A DNA stretch of 64,000 bases from Sphingomonas endolithica (GTDB lineage Bacteria > Pseudomonadota > Alphaproteobacteria > Sphingomonadales > Sphingomonadaceae): the NCBI RefSeq assembly GCF_025231525.1, contig NZ_CP103057.1, positions 1,753,001 through 1,817,000 on the forward strand, written 5' to 3'. Shown here in pieces: positions 24,531 through 33,466 of the stretch (within the stretch, counting starts at the first letter, position 1; each line of letters starts with the position of its first letter). The notes under the pieces were generated by a model that ran no database searches, was not told where the DNA came from, and worked only from the letters and a program-made list of their open reading frames with translations. Position numbers and translations under genes: made by a program.

Positions 24531-26435
24531 TCAACGCAGTGCAGCATCGCCCCAGGTGGCGACGATCGGCATTCCGCTTTTCTTCGAGCGCGTCCGTACG
24601 ACCAGTTCGATCACCTTCACGCCGCGCGTGTCGGCGACCAGCGGGCGGGCGGCATCGCCGAACGCCAATGCAGGGCTGGAGGCGAGCAGCCGCCCGTCGC
24701 CATAGACGAGGAATTGCGCGCGATCCTGCGTGTTGCGCGTGGAGTCGTCGATCCCGACTATTGCTTCGAAGCGCCCACGCTCACCGCTGTTACGAACCTC
24801 CAGCCGCGACTGGGATAGAATACCGATACCGGTATCGAAATGCCGGCCGCCGATCGCCAGCATCTGGTCGTACGGCGTGGCATCGGCCTGCGCCCCGCCC
24901 CATCCGGCGTAAGTCGGGCGCTCGCCCGTGTCGCGGGTGCCGCTCCACTGGCCGATCATGCGGTGCACCACCGGGTCAGGCTCCGGGACGAGGATACCGT
25001 CTTCGGCGACATTCACGTCGCCGGGCAGCTCGGACAGGTACACGCCGTCCTTCAACCGCCGATCGCCGCTCGCTTCGAAGATCAGCGTTTCACGCGGCGC
25101 AAGCTTGAAGCTCGTCTCGCCGGTGAACGGCGCCAGGGTCTTGTGATCCCACAGGTTGCGCAGGCGGATCGGCGCGTCGACGGCGAATTTCAGGTGCGCG
25201 GCAGTCAGATTCACCTCGACCGGGGCCATGCCGCGGTTGAAGATCGCCACCGCCTTCTTGCCGTTCGCCAGCGTCTTGACGATGATCTGCGCATCGTCGC
25301 TGGCATAGGCGATGACGCCCTGATGGCCGCCCGGATCCTGGTTCACCGCAACGATATCGGCGTTGCGCCAGATGTTCATCAGACTGGCAGGCGCATTTCG
25401 AAGATCATAGCCGATGAACAAGGGCGCGTTGATGATCGCCCACAAGGCGAAGTGCGATCGCGCTTCGGTCAGATGCTTTTCATCGAAATCACCATGTCCG
25501 ATGAACAGCATGTCGGGATCGTTCCAGGCGCCGGGCTTGGCGTAGAGCGCACGCGTTGAGGCGCTGTCGAAATTGTGCAGCATGCGCGACCAACTGGGCG
25601 TGATGTCGCCGCTGGTGCGCCACATATGCCCGGTCTGCTTGCCCCAGCGGCGCACATCCGCGCTACCCCAGGTGCAGAGCGAGAGAATATAGTCGCCATC
25701 GGGATTATACCGGGCAAGCGCCTGTGCGACATCGTCGTATAGTGCCTTGACCCCCGGAACATCGGTCTGGTTGATCGATGTCTGGTCAATGAGCGGCACG
25801 AAGGGACGATAATTGTTCTGCGTGACCACCGCGCTCCCCGGCGCATAGACGTTGATGCCACAGGCATCGACCTTCAGATAATCAAAGTTCCAATCGCGGA
25901 AGTACAAGGCGATGTCCTGATCGACATGGCCGTACAGCCCAACTTCGCGCTCGGTGGTCGTGCCTTCGGGCAGATTGGGCGAGTGCAGATCATAGGCCTG
26001 CGAGCAGGCGTTGCGGCCGATATCGCTGTACAGCCCGGCCTTCAGCCCCATGGCGTGGATACGGTCGGTGAACGGGCGAAAGCTGCTGTCGGTGTTCGGC
26101 AGCGCGGCGGACGGAAAGATCTTGGTGCGGACCAGCAGGCGACCGTCGCTTTGCCGCCGCTTCAGCCACCAGCCATCGTCGACATTGACATAGACATAGC
26201 CCAGTTTGGCCAGGCCGCTATCGACCAACGTGCGCGCCGCGCCGATGACCTTGTCCTCGTCCAACTCGGTGCGGAACGCGTTCCACGAACTCCAGCCCAT
26301 AGGCGGGGTTCGCGCCTGTTTGCGCTCCGGCAGCGTCCAGCGCCCCGCCGGCTTCAACGGATCGCCGTTTGCCATGGCAGGCGTGGTCGCGAGCAAGATG
26401 GCGGCGAGCGCGCCGGCGGTGGTGCGGAAAGTCAT
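24531..26435 (-). CDS. GH27 alpha-galactosidase with C-terminal NPCBM-like domain
   Basis: Exported enzyme of 634 aa that removes terminal alpha-galactose (or a related alpha-linked sugar). Signal peptide ends TPAMANG. The GH27 barrel has TPPMGWSSWNAF (44-54), VNVDDGWW (84-90), the nucleophile D190 in YLKVDACG, the acid/base D277 in RTSGDITPSW and the conserved WNDPDM (304-309). After the barrel come the usual beta-domain and a C-terminal NPCBM-like carbohydrate-binding module (about 480-634, DGVYLSELPGD onward). The ORF extends upstream to 26828 but the ATG at 26435 precedes the signal peptide. It lies 26 bp after the halogenase. Substrate is probably a plant or algal galactoside. Confidence 0.93.
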   Translation of the reverse strand: MTFRTTAGALAAILLATTPAMANGDPLKPAGRWTLPERKQARTPPMGWSSWNAFRTELDEDKVIGAARTLVDSGLAKLGYVYVNVDDGWWLKRRQSDGRLLVRTKIFPSAALPNTDSSFRPFTDRIHAMGLKAGLYSDIGRNACSQAYDLHSPNLPEGTTTEREVGLYGHVDQDIALYFRDWNFDYLKVDACGINVYAPGSAVVTQNNYRPFVPLIDQTSINQTDVPGVKALYDDVAQALARYNPDGDYILSLCTWGSADVRRWGKQTGHMWRTSGDITPSWSRMLHNFDSASTRALYAKPGAWNDPDMLFIGHGDFDEKHLTEARSHFALWAIINAPLFIGYDLRNAPASLMNIWRNADIVAVNQDPGGHQGVIAYASDDAQIIVKTLANGKKAVAIFNRGMAPVEVNLTAAHLKFAVDAPIRLRNLWDHKTLAPFTGETSFKLAPRETLIFEASGDRRLKDGVYLSELPGDVNVAEDGILVPEPDPVVHRMIGQWSGTRDTGERPTYAGWGGAQADATPYDQMLAIGGRHFDTGIGILSQSRLEVRNSGERGRFEAIVGIDDSTRNTQDRAQFLVYGDGRLLASSPALAFGDAARPLVADTRGVKVIELVVRTRSKKSGMPIVATWGDAALR

Positions 26436-26461
26436 GGTCGGTATCCTCGTGGATGCCGCAG

Positions 26462-27955
26462 TCAGGCGGCAGGGCGCGCGGTGCAGCGCGCGAGATAGGC
26501 GTTGTGGCTTGGCAAAATGACGGCGCGACGGGCGGTTTCGGCCCGCATGCGGCCGAGTTGCAGCCGCAGCGCGTCGATCGGGGCAAGATCCGCAACCGGG
26601 TGATGGCGACGCGGGATCAGCCCCTGGCCGATCAGCACGGCATTCCAATTGGCTTCCTTGAACAGATCGTGCGGCTGATCGAGGAACAGCGCTTCCTCCT
26701 CGAACAGTGCCAGTCGTTCGGCCAGGCTGTCCGGGATCGTCATGTGGCGGCAATGTCGCCAGAACGACGTGTCCTCGCGCTCGGTGACCTTGTAGTGCGC
26801 GATGATGAAGTCGCGGACGCACTCCCACTCCCTGGCCATGGCATCGTTATAGGCGTCGACGACGCGCGGACTCACCCGGCCGTTGCGCGGGAACATCGTC
26901 ATCAGTCGGGTCAGCGCCGACTGGACCATGAAGATCGACGTGCTCTCGAGCGGCTCAACGAACCCGCCGGCCAGGCCGAGCGCGACGACGTTGCGTATCC
27001 AGGTGCGCCGCCGCCGCCCGGTGACGAAGCTCAGCAGGCGCGGCGTGCCCAAGGCGGGCGTGTCGAGCCCGCTGAGCAGCCGGGACGCCGCTTCATCCTG
27101 TGAGATGAAGGCGTCGCAGAACACATGCCCGTTGCCGGTGCGGTGCTGCAAGGGAATGCGCCACTGCCAGCCCGCCTCAAGCGCTGTGGAGCGAGTGTAA
27201 GGCGGCAGCACGTCCAACCGCTCGCTCTGCACCGCCAGTGCGCGATTGCACGGCAGCCACTCGCTCCAATCGTCGTAACCCGCGCCCAATGTCTGCTCGA
27301 TCAGGAGGCCGTGAAAGCCCGAACAATCGAGGAAGAAGTCACCCGCAACCTCGCGGCCGTCGACCAGGACGAGCGCAGCGACATCGCCCCCCTCGCCGTC
27401 ACGCCGCACGTCCGCCACCCTGCCTTCCTTCCGTACCACCCCAAGGCCGGTCGAAAAGCGACGCAACATTTGCGCGTAGAGCGATGCGTCAAAATGATAG
27501 GCGTAATGCAGTGGTGGAGCGCCGCCCTGCACTGGCTGCACCATGCCGAAACGACCGCTGGCAGCGGCGGTGGCTTCGACATTGTAGGTCGTCAGTTCAC
27601 TGTCGTCCCCAGCGGCCCGGGCGCGAAGCCAATGCTGCAGGAAGCCAACGCCCTGGAGATCGCTCCCCAGCGCACCGAAGGGATGGAAATACCGCTCTCC
27701 CCGGTGTCGCCAGTGGACGAACTCGATCCCCAGCTTGAACGTCGCCTCGGTCTGCCGGATCACGTCGATCGCGCTGATCCCGAGGATCTGGTGGAAAGTC
27801 TCGATCAGCGGGATCGTCGCTTCCCCGACGCCGACGGTGCCGATCTGGTCGGATTCGACCAGCGTGATCGTGTGCTGTTCGGTGCCGAGCACGCGTGCCA
27901 GGCACGCCGCCGCCATCCAACCGGCGGTACCGCCGCCCAGCACTACGATCCGCAT
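26462..27955 (-). CDS. flavin-dependent tryptophan halogenase family protein
   Basis: Third halogenase-fold protein of the window, 497 aa. It has GGGTAGW (7-13), the lysine in ATFKLG (K74), an intact WQWRIP motif (263-268) and EPLESTS (E337). It is much closer to the protein at 2228 than to the one at 5464. AAAGGA precedes the ATG at 27955. It sits 31 bp after the TBDR and 26 bp before the GH27 gene, so it is the middle of a catabolic operon with no other biosynthetic genes. The recurrence of this family directly behind sugar TBDRs within one window supports a role in glycan use or receptor function rather than secondary metabolism. Confidence 0.88.
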   Translation of the reverse strand: MRIVVLGGGTAGWMAAACLARVLGTEQHTITLVESDQIGTVGVGEATIPLIETFHQILGISAIDVIRQTEATFKLGIEFVHWRHRGERYFHPFGALGSDLQGVGFLQHWLRARAAGDDSELTTYNVEATAAASGRFGMVQPVQGGAPPLHYAYHFDASLYAQMLRRFSTGLGVVRKEGRVADVRRDGEGGDVAALVLVDGREVAGDFFLDCSGFHGLLIEQTLGAGYDDWSEWLPCNRALAVQSERLDVLPPYTRSTALEAGWQWRIPLQHRTGNGHVFCDAFISQDEAASRLLSGLDTPALGTPRLLSFVTGRRRRTWIRNVVALGLAGGFVEPLESTSIFMVQSALTRLMTMFPRNGRVSPRVVDAYNDAMAREWECVRDFIIAHYKVTEREDTSFWRHCRHMTIPDSLAERLALFEEEALFLDQPHDLFKEANWNAVLIGQGLIPRRHHPVADLAPIDALRLQLGRMRAETARRAVILPSHNAYLARCTARPAA

Positions 27956-27986
27956 CGCAATTCCTTTTCGATCGGCACCTTCCTGC

Positions 27987-30900
27987 TCAGAATTTGGCGC
28001 GAACGCCAAACTGGAAGCGGCGGTCCTGTTCGAAATAGCCGCCCGGCAGATACTTGACCGCGCGGCCGGGATCTTCCTTGGTCGGGCCACTCACCTCCGC
28101 CATCATCCTAATCTTGGTGTTGAGCAGATTCGATCCTTGCAAGCTGAACTCCAGGTTCGGCGTGATTGCATAGCGCAACGACGCGTCGAGAAAGCCCTCG
28201 GCCTTGTTCCAGACCGGAAAACCAAGGCAGCAGTCGTTGACCGAATTGAGGTATTTCGAACGCCAATTATAGGCGAGCCGCCCCCCGAAGCCGGGCTTCT
28301 CGTAAAACAGGATCGCGTTGAACGAATGGTCCGACAGGTTCTCCAGTCGCTCGACCTGGATCTGGCCGGCAAGCGCCGAGCGCGCGACGGTGTCCCCACC
28401 CGTCGTATCCACGATCAGGTTCGCGTTCTTGACCCCACTATTGTAGATGCGCGTGTAATTGGCCTGCACGCCAAACCCATCCAGCGGCTGCGGCAGGAAA
28501 TCGAAGTAGCGCTGGAACGCAAACTCGAAGCCGTAGATCGACGCACCATCGCCGTTGACCGGCCCCGTCACGATCACGTCGCGCGTCACGCCCGCATTGG
28601 TGATCGGAACGGAGAACTGGCCGTTCTGGATATAGTCGTGAAACTTCTTGTAGAAGGCCGCGGCGCTGAACGATCCCAGGCTGCCGTCATATTTTTCCAG
28701 CGACAGATCAAACTGATCCGCGCTGATCGGCTTGAGCCGCGGATTGCTCGTCGCTGCGGTATAGCCATAGCGTAAGCCGGTCGGGTTGCCCGCCGTATCC
28801 AGGATAATCGCCGGATTGCCGACACGGATGTCGGATTGCGGCACGAACGAGCGCTTCACGGTCGTGAAGTTCTTGAGCAAGCCGATATCCGGCTTGGAGA
28901 TGGCGCGGGATGCCGCAAAACGTAGGAACCAGTCATTGCCAAAGCCCGCGCGCAGGTTGAAGCTCGGCAGCCAATATTCATGATTGGTTTTGACCGCGGA
29001 GAGCGTGCTGCCGGCGCTTGAGAATGCACGGTCCTCGGTAGATCCGACGGCGAGGCACGCGGGCGAGATGGCATATTGCCCCGGCTGCAATGCGGCGATC
29101 GCCTCCGGCGACAGCGGCTGGCAGTTGAGGTCGCCCTCAGTGAATTTGTCGGCGTAGTTCAGTGCGCCGGCGCTACGAATGCCGAGCTTGACCCAGCGCA
29201 GCCCGGCATTGCCGGTGATGTTGATGCCAGCGAGATTGGCATTGTCGCCGCCGAACTTGGCCATGGCGTAAGCGGATTTGGTCCGTTCGCTGACCGACAG
29301 GATCTCGCCCTGTGTAAAGCAGCTGTCCTCTAATTCGTCGGGACGCGAACAGATCGGATTCCACGACGAGGACGCCGTGCCGCCTTCATCGGTCTGTCCG
29401 GTCACGCTGAAGCGGCGGAACGTCTCGGCCGGATTGGCCAGGATATCGGCCCGCATGAATACCAGCGGCGAGGTGCCGACCACTCCGCCGCCGAGCAGGT
29501 TCTGCGCATAGGAGCGGGTTTCCCAATAGCCGGGGTCATAACCTTCGAAGCGAACGCTGCCATCGGCATTGAGCGTACGACCGCTGGTCAGGAACGCGGA
29601 GTCGGCCGGATTGACGCCCCAGTCCGAGGTGATGCTCGCCCAATTGTAGAGCGACCATTTATGCTCCTGCCGCCGGTTGGCATAGCGGCCGCCGAACCGC
29701 ACTTCCGAGAGCCAGGGCGATTCCACCGCATAGGAACCGTCCAGCCGGAAAGCATCGAGATTGCCCTTGCTGTCGGTGATGTGATCCATCGCCGATGCCG
29801 GCTGATAGTTGCGCGGATCCGCAAAGGGCTGCGCACCGATCTGGTTGTAGCCCGACGGCGATAGCAACGACACGCTGGGATATTGACCGGTCAAGTCCAG
29901 CGCGATGTCGGCATAGGTGCGCAGGTTGAAGGTAATATCGTAATTATAGTTCGTGGCATGGACGCGTTGGTAGTCGGCCGTGAAGGACAGACGATCGGTC
30001 GGCTGCCATGACAGGTTGAACGCCACATCCTGCACGACGCGCTTCTCATGCGAGTAACGCGTTGCGACATCCACTGGCGCGCCGGCGCGACACGGCTGGT
30101 TGGCGTGGCTATAGTCGGAATTCAGGCACGGCTGGAACAGCGGCAGGCCGTTCGGCAGGACGCCATATTGATCGGTCGATCCCGGAAGGTACCCAGTCGC
30201 AGGATCGCCGTTTGGCAAGCCATAACCCCAGCCGCCGCGCGAACCGGTAATCGTGCCGGTCTGGAACAGGCCATCGTCGCGGAACGTGAAAGGCGTGCCG
30301 CCACCCGCTTGGTTGAAACCGAGCCCAGGCGCGTCAGGCGGCTGGAGCAGGCTGGCATCGGTCCAAACGGTGGAATGGTTGGTACTCGCCGGATCCACCC
30401 ACGCCCAATAGCTGAGCAGCTGCCGCTCGGTCCATTTCGTGTCATATTGCGACCGGTTATACTGGGCGGTAGCGCTGAGGCGGCCGTCTTTGCTCTTCCA
30501 CTGACCCGCCAGCGAAATGCCGAACCGCTTGCGGTCATAGTCGGTATCGGAGACGCCGATCCCGGAGGGAATGTAGGACGTCTCACCCGGTACATAGGTG
30601 CCGGGGGCAAACGGCATCATGCGCGGCAGTGTCACGCCGCGTGAATTGGTGATAACTTTCGAATAGGCCACGTTGGCCAGCACGCCGAACTCGCCGAGGC
30701 CGGTGTCGAAGCGGTTCGAATAGATGCCCGACAGGTCGGGTGTCGCGCGTTGCGACTTGTCGCCGTAATTCTGCGTCACATTGAACGTCGCCACCTGTCC
30801 CGCCTGATCGAAGGGCAGGCGCGTGCGCAGGTTTACCGTGCCGGCGATGCCGCCTTCGATCATCTCGGCAGTCTGGTTCTTGTAGGTATCCACGCCGGAC

Positions 30901-31376
30901 ATCAGTTCCGGGGATATGTCGCTCCATGACAGGCCGTAGCCGGAGGTAGCGGAGAACGTGTCGCGGCCGTTGAACTCAGACCGGACCTGTTGCAGGCCGC
31001 GGATCACCACCCCCGACGGCTCGGCCGAATAATGCATCACATCGTCTTTGGCGGCAGAGCGGATGACCGTTACGCCAGGCACGCGTTGCAACGCTTCCGC
31101 GACAGATTTGTCGGGAAAGGCGCCGATATCGGTGGCGGTGATCGAATCGACGACCGTGTCCGCATTGCGTTTCTTCCGGGCGGCGGTCTCGAGTGCTTTG
31201 CGAACGCCCGTGACGACCACGTCGTTACCAGCTTGGTCCCCCTGATCGGCGTCGGCGCTCGGTCCCGCTGGCTGCGCATCCGCGTCAGCAACCTGACCCG
31301 AAGCTGTTGTTGAAGTCCCCAGCAGCCAGAGTGCTGACCCCGCGATCAGACTAGCCCGATAACCCTTGATCCGCAT
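27987..31376 (-). CDS. TonB-dependent receptor (Xanthomonas/Caulobacter type), alpha-galactoside locus
   Basis: 1129 aa outer-membrane receptor. Signal peptide MRIKGYRASLIAGSALWLLG, TonB-box-like NDVVVTGVRKALETA, plug with DSITATDIGAFPDKSVAEAL and IRGLQQVRSEFNGRD, long barrel, C-terminus FGVRAKF. The ATG at 31376 has GGGGGCAG upstream; the in-frame extension to 31439 lacks a signal. Its plug is strikingly similar to that of the truncated TBDR at 36235, so the two are paralogues. It heads an operon with a halogenase, GH27 enzyme and DUF4874/DUF4832 protein; no LacI gene is attached, the nearest being at 33467. Confidence 0.93.
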   Translation of the reverse strand: MRIKGYRASLIAGSALWLLGTSTTASGQVADADAQPAGPSADADQGDQAGNDVVVTGVRKALETAARKKRNADTVVDSITATDIGAFPDKSVAEALQRVPGVTVIRSAAKDDVMHYSAEPSGVVIRGLQQVRSEFNGRDTFSATSGYGLSWSDISPELMSGVDTYKNQTAEMIEGGIAGTVNLRTRLPFDQAGQVATFNVTQNYGDKSQRATPDLSGIYSNRFDTGLGEFGVLANVAYSKVITNSRGVTLPRMMPFAPGTYVPGETSYIPSGIGVSDTDYDRKRFGISLAGQWKSKDGRLSATAQYNRSQYDTKWTERQLLSYWAWVDPASTNHSTVWTDASLLQPPDAPGLGFNQAGGGTPFTFRDDGLFQTGTITGSRGGWGYGLPNGDPATGYLPGSTDQYGVLPNGLPLFQPCLNSDYSHANQPCRAGAPVDVATRYSHEKRVVQDVAFNLSWQPTDRLSFTADYQRVHATNYNYDITFNLRTYADIALDLTGQYPSVSLLSPSGYNQIGAQPFADPRNYQPASAMDHITDSKGNLDAFRLDGSYAVESPWLSEVRFGGRYANRRQEHKWSLYNWASITSDWGVNPADSAFLTSGRTLNADGSVRFEGYDPGYWETRSYAQNLLGGGVVGTSPLVFMRADILANPAETFRRFSVTGQTDEGGTASSSWNPICSRPDELEDSCFTQGEILSVSERTKSAYAMAKFGGDNANLAGINITGNAGLRWVKLGIRSAGALNYADKFTEGDLNCQPLSPEAIAALQPGQYAISPACLAVGSTEDRAFSSAGSTLSAVKTNHEYWLPSFNLRAGFGNDWFLRFAASRAISKPDIGLLKNFTTVKRSFVPQSDIRVGNPAIILDTAGNPTGLRYGYTAATSNPRLKPISADQFDLSLEKYDGSLGSFSAAAFYKKFHDYIQNGQFSVPITNAGVTRDVIVTGPVNGDGASIYGFEFAFQRYFDFLPQPLDGFGVQANYTRIYNSGVKNANLIVDTTGGDTVARSALAGQIQVERLENLSDHSFNAILFYEKPGFGGRLAYNWRSKYLNSVNDCCLGFPVWNKAEGFLDASLRYAITPNLEFSLQGSNLLNTKIRMMAEVSGPTKEDPGRAVKYLPGGYFEQDRRFQFGVRAKF

Positions 31377-31729
31377 GTATACTGCCCCCAGTTCGCCGCT
31401 GCTCGTTATGGCGCGGTCTGCGTCGAATGATGCACTCATTTAATCAGAGCGCAAGATACAAGTCACCAATAGGCAATATATCGCCATATAAGGAAAGCAC
31501 CGAACGCAAGTAGGTATGGCGCCCGCGCCCTTCGGAAAGGTCGCAAGGCTCGCATGATGTGAATGGTCCTTTCTTACCGAGTGTCGCCTTCAGGACAGCT
31601 CATTGAGGGGCAGATACGATCACCCGAAAGCTTTGGTTCGATGTGTTGCGCAGCACGCATTGAGCGTTTCTGGTGATGCCCGCGCTCATGTTCGCTGACC
31701 CGGCGGTGATCGACATTCTCCCATACCCG
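31377..31729. other. upstream region of the TBDR operon, no gene recognised
   Basis: About 350 bp that should hold the promoter of the operon starting at 31376. The part 31440-31500 is AT-richer. A minus-strand frame (31600-31730, reading YGRMSITAGSANMSAG) looks protein-like but could not be assigned. It ends at the boundary of the duplicated cassette. Confidence 0.4.
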
Positions 31730-31846
31730 AGCAGATACCATTCGACTTCCGCTGCAAGCCGAGCATTGGTGTGCCCGTGAACGCCGCCGGAAGACCCCAG
31801 CGGCTGCCCCGAACCGGTCCTGACCGGCAGGGCTGTGGGTGGTGGG

Positions 31847-31863
31847 AGCAGCGCGGTGCTGCT
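31847..31863 (+). promoter_or_regulatory. leader hairpin before DUF3489
   Basis: AGCAGC and GCTGCT form a perfect 6-bp stem around GCGGT, 19 bp before the DUF3489 ATG and just before its AGGAG site. The identical hairpin occurs before the second copy at about 56.74 kb, so it is conserved while flanking bases vary. It may control translation of the cassette. Confidence 0.4.
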
Positions 31864-31882
31864 CCGATCACAGGAGCCACTC

Positions 31883-32410
31883 ATGGCACGCACCTTCAAA
31901 CTCGACGACCTCCACCTCATCCTGCTGTCGACCGCCACCCAGCGGGATGATGGCAACCTCCTTCCGGTGGCGGCGACGATCGCCGATCAGCCGGACCGCA
32001 TCGCCAAGGCACTCCCTGCCCTTCTGAAGCACAAGCTGGTCGGCGAAGTAGTCGGCCCGACTACCGGTACCGTGTGGCGCGCCGAGGGCGACGAGCGGTT
32101 CGCGCTGGTCATCAACGACGCCGGTCGAGCCGCCATCGGCGTCAGCAACGGCGGAGAGACTTCGACACCCGGCATCGAACTGACCGAGCCCGCCGACACC
32201 GAGGCTCCCCGCGCAGGCTCGAAGAGCGCCGCAGTCATCGCGCTGCTGCAGCGCGATGAGGGCGCCACCCTGATCGAGATGGTGGAGGCGACCGGCTGGC
32301 TGCCGCACACGACGCGAGCGGCACTGACCGGCCTGCGCAAGAAGGGCCATGCCATTGCCAGGGGCAAGCGCGGCGACGTGACCTGCTACACCATCGTTGT
32401 TGCGGCCTGA
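31883..32410 (+). CDS. DUF3489 domain protein
   Basis: 175 aa, no signal or membrane segment. The N-terminal half (MARTFKLDDLHLILLSTATQRDDG) and a C-terminal winged-helix-like part (KSAAVIALLQRDEGATLIEMVEATGWLPHTT split over about 115-150) define DUF3489, a family common next to DUF2924 genes and serine recombinases in alphaproteobacterial islands. The C-terminal part looks DNA-binding, so a regulator or accessory of the recombinase is a fair guess. AGGAG lies 7 bp before the ATG at 31883. Three bases separate it from the truncated DUF2924 gene. A diverged second copy is at 56770. Confidence 0.85.
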   Translation: MARTFKLDDLHLILLSTATQRDDGNLLPVAATIADQPDRIAKALPALLKHKLVGEVVGPTTGTVWRAEGDERFALVINDAGRAAIGVSNGGETSTPGIELTEPADTEAPRAGSKSAAVIALLQRDEGATLIEMVEATGWLPHTTRAALTGLRKKGHAIARGKRGDVTCYTIVVAA

Positions 32411-32412
32411 TC

Positions 32413-32571
32413 ATGGCAAAGCTCGACGACGATCTGGCGGCGCTGGCGATCCTGTCGTCAGCGCAGCTGCAGGACCGATGGAAGGCAGTCACCGGCACGC
32501 TTGCGCCCCGCATCAGCGCGAGCTTCCTGCGAATGGCGCTTGGCTATGAAATGCAGGCGAAGGCGCTGGGT
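32413..32571 (+). pseudogene. DUF2924 domain protein, truncated by IS6
   Basis: The first 54 codons (MAKLDDDLAALAILSSAQLQ ... EMQAKALGG) match the intact 137-codon gene at 57303, then the frame runs into the IS6 end at 32572 and stops inside it. The remaining 83 codons, and the serine recombinase that follows in the other copy, are absent on the far side of the IS. A deletion accompanied or followed the insertion. Confidence 0.9.
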
Positions 32572-33408
32572 GGTGCTGTCAGTCTAATGCGAACCGCCCT
32601 CCACACGCTGGATATCGCTCTTTGAGCAGGACACCCTAGCTCGCGACCATGCTCCACTTAGCCAGTGCGGCTGAGCGGCGTTCTTTGTAGGTCTCACGGT
32701 CGATTAGATGGCGTTCGAGATTAAAGTGGTTGTGGACGTTGGCGTGCACGCTCGCGATCTTCTGTAGCGTCTTCATACGCCTGAACCTCTGCATCGCTCG
32801 CTCTCGTCTTCGGAAGGACAGATGGCTGTTCTCGACCCGGTTGTTGGCCCAGCGTCCGACCTCCTGCTTCTCGGCATTTCCGAGCTCTTTCATCGCTGCA
32901 CGGTAGGAGCGCAAACCGTCGGTGGTGATCGTCTTGGGGCTGCCATGCCGCTTCAGCGCCTTCTTCATGAAGCGTAGCGCTGCGTCCTTGTCGCGGGCCT
33001 TAGTGATGTAGCTCTCGAGGATCTCGCCCTCGTGATCCACTGCACGCCAGAGGTAGACCATCTCGCCATTCAGCTTCACGTACATCTCGTCCAGGTGCCA
33101 GCGCCAGTGACGAAAGCCGCGCATGCGCGAGATACGCTGCCGGCGGATATCGCCCGCAAACAAGGGACCGAACCTGTTCCACCAGTGCCGCACCGTCTCA
33201 TGGCAGATGTCGATCCCGCGCTCGAACAACAGGTCCTCGACGTTCCGCAGCGACAGCGGAAAGCGCACGTACATCATCACTACCAGCCGGATCACCTCGG
33301 GTGATGAGTTGAAGTACCGAAACGGGCTGGTGGGCTTGCGGGGGCGGGGCATGCCAATGGCCCTACCCGGCCCCGCCGAACGATCGGTGCATTTTCTCTG
33401 ACAGAGCC
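32572..33408 (-). mobile_element. IS6-family insertion sequence, full length (837 bp)
   Basis: Ends are imperfect inverted repeats: GGTGCTGTCAG on the left and GGCTCTGTCAG (read inward) on the right, with further similarity inward (TAATGCGAAC versus AAATGCACC). One transposase gene fills it. The 8 bp on each side do not match (CGCTGGGT left, CGGATGTT right), so no target duplication is preserved, as expected after an IS6-type adjacent deletion or cointegrate resolution. Confidence 0.9.
32636..33352 (-). CDS. IS6-family transposase
   Basis: 238 aa DDE transposase. N-terminal HTH-containing part (FRYFNSSPEVIRLVVMM, LRNVEDLLFERGIDI), then the catalytic core with D in WHLDEMYVKLNGE, D in TITTDGLRSYR and E in NNRVENSHLSFRRRER, followed by the Arg/Lys-rich tail. 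It moves by replicative cointegrate formation, the known mode of the family. The start at 33352 is ATG, as in the copy at 39.0 kb. No frameshift is seen, so it should be active. Confidence 0.93.
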   Translation of the reverse strand: MPRPRKPTSPFRYFNSSPEVIRLVVMMYVRFPLSLRNVEDLLFERGIDICHETVRHWWNRFGPLFAGDIRRQRISRMRGFRHWRWHLDEMYVKLNGEMVYLWRAVDHEGEILESYITKARDKDAALRFMKKALKRHGSPKTITTDGLRSYRAAMKELGNAEKQEVGRWANNRVENSHLSFRRRERAMQRFRRMKTLQKIASVHANVHNHFNLERHLIDRETYKERRSAALAKWSMVAS

Positions 33409-33466
33409 CGGATGTTGGCTCAGAAATTGGCATGTAAAAGCGCGCTCGATCACCGATAGATCTAGA

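Larger units (their letters stand above)
31730..32571 (+). repeat. direct repeat, left copy (DUF3489-DUF2924 cassette)
   Basis: This segment repeats at 56617-57473 in the same orientation. Similarity starts at AGCAGATACCATTCGACTTC, runs through the leader hairpin, the whole DUF3489 gene and the first 54 codons of DUF2924, and ends at the IS6 insertion. The two copies differ by scattered substitutions and small indels, so they are diverged rather than a recent duplication. Confidence 0.85.
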
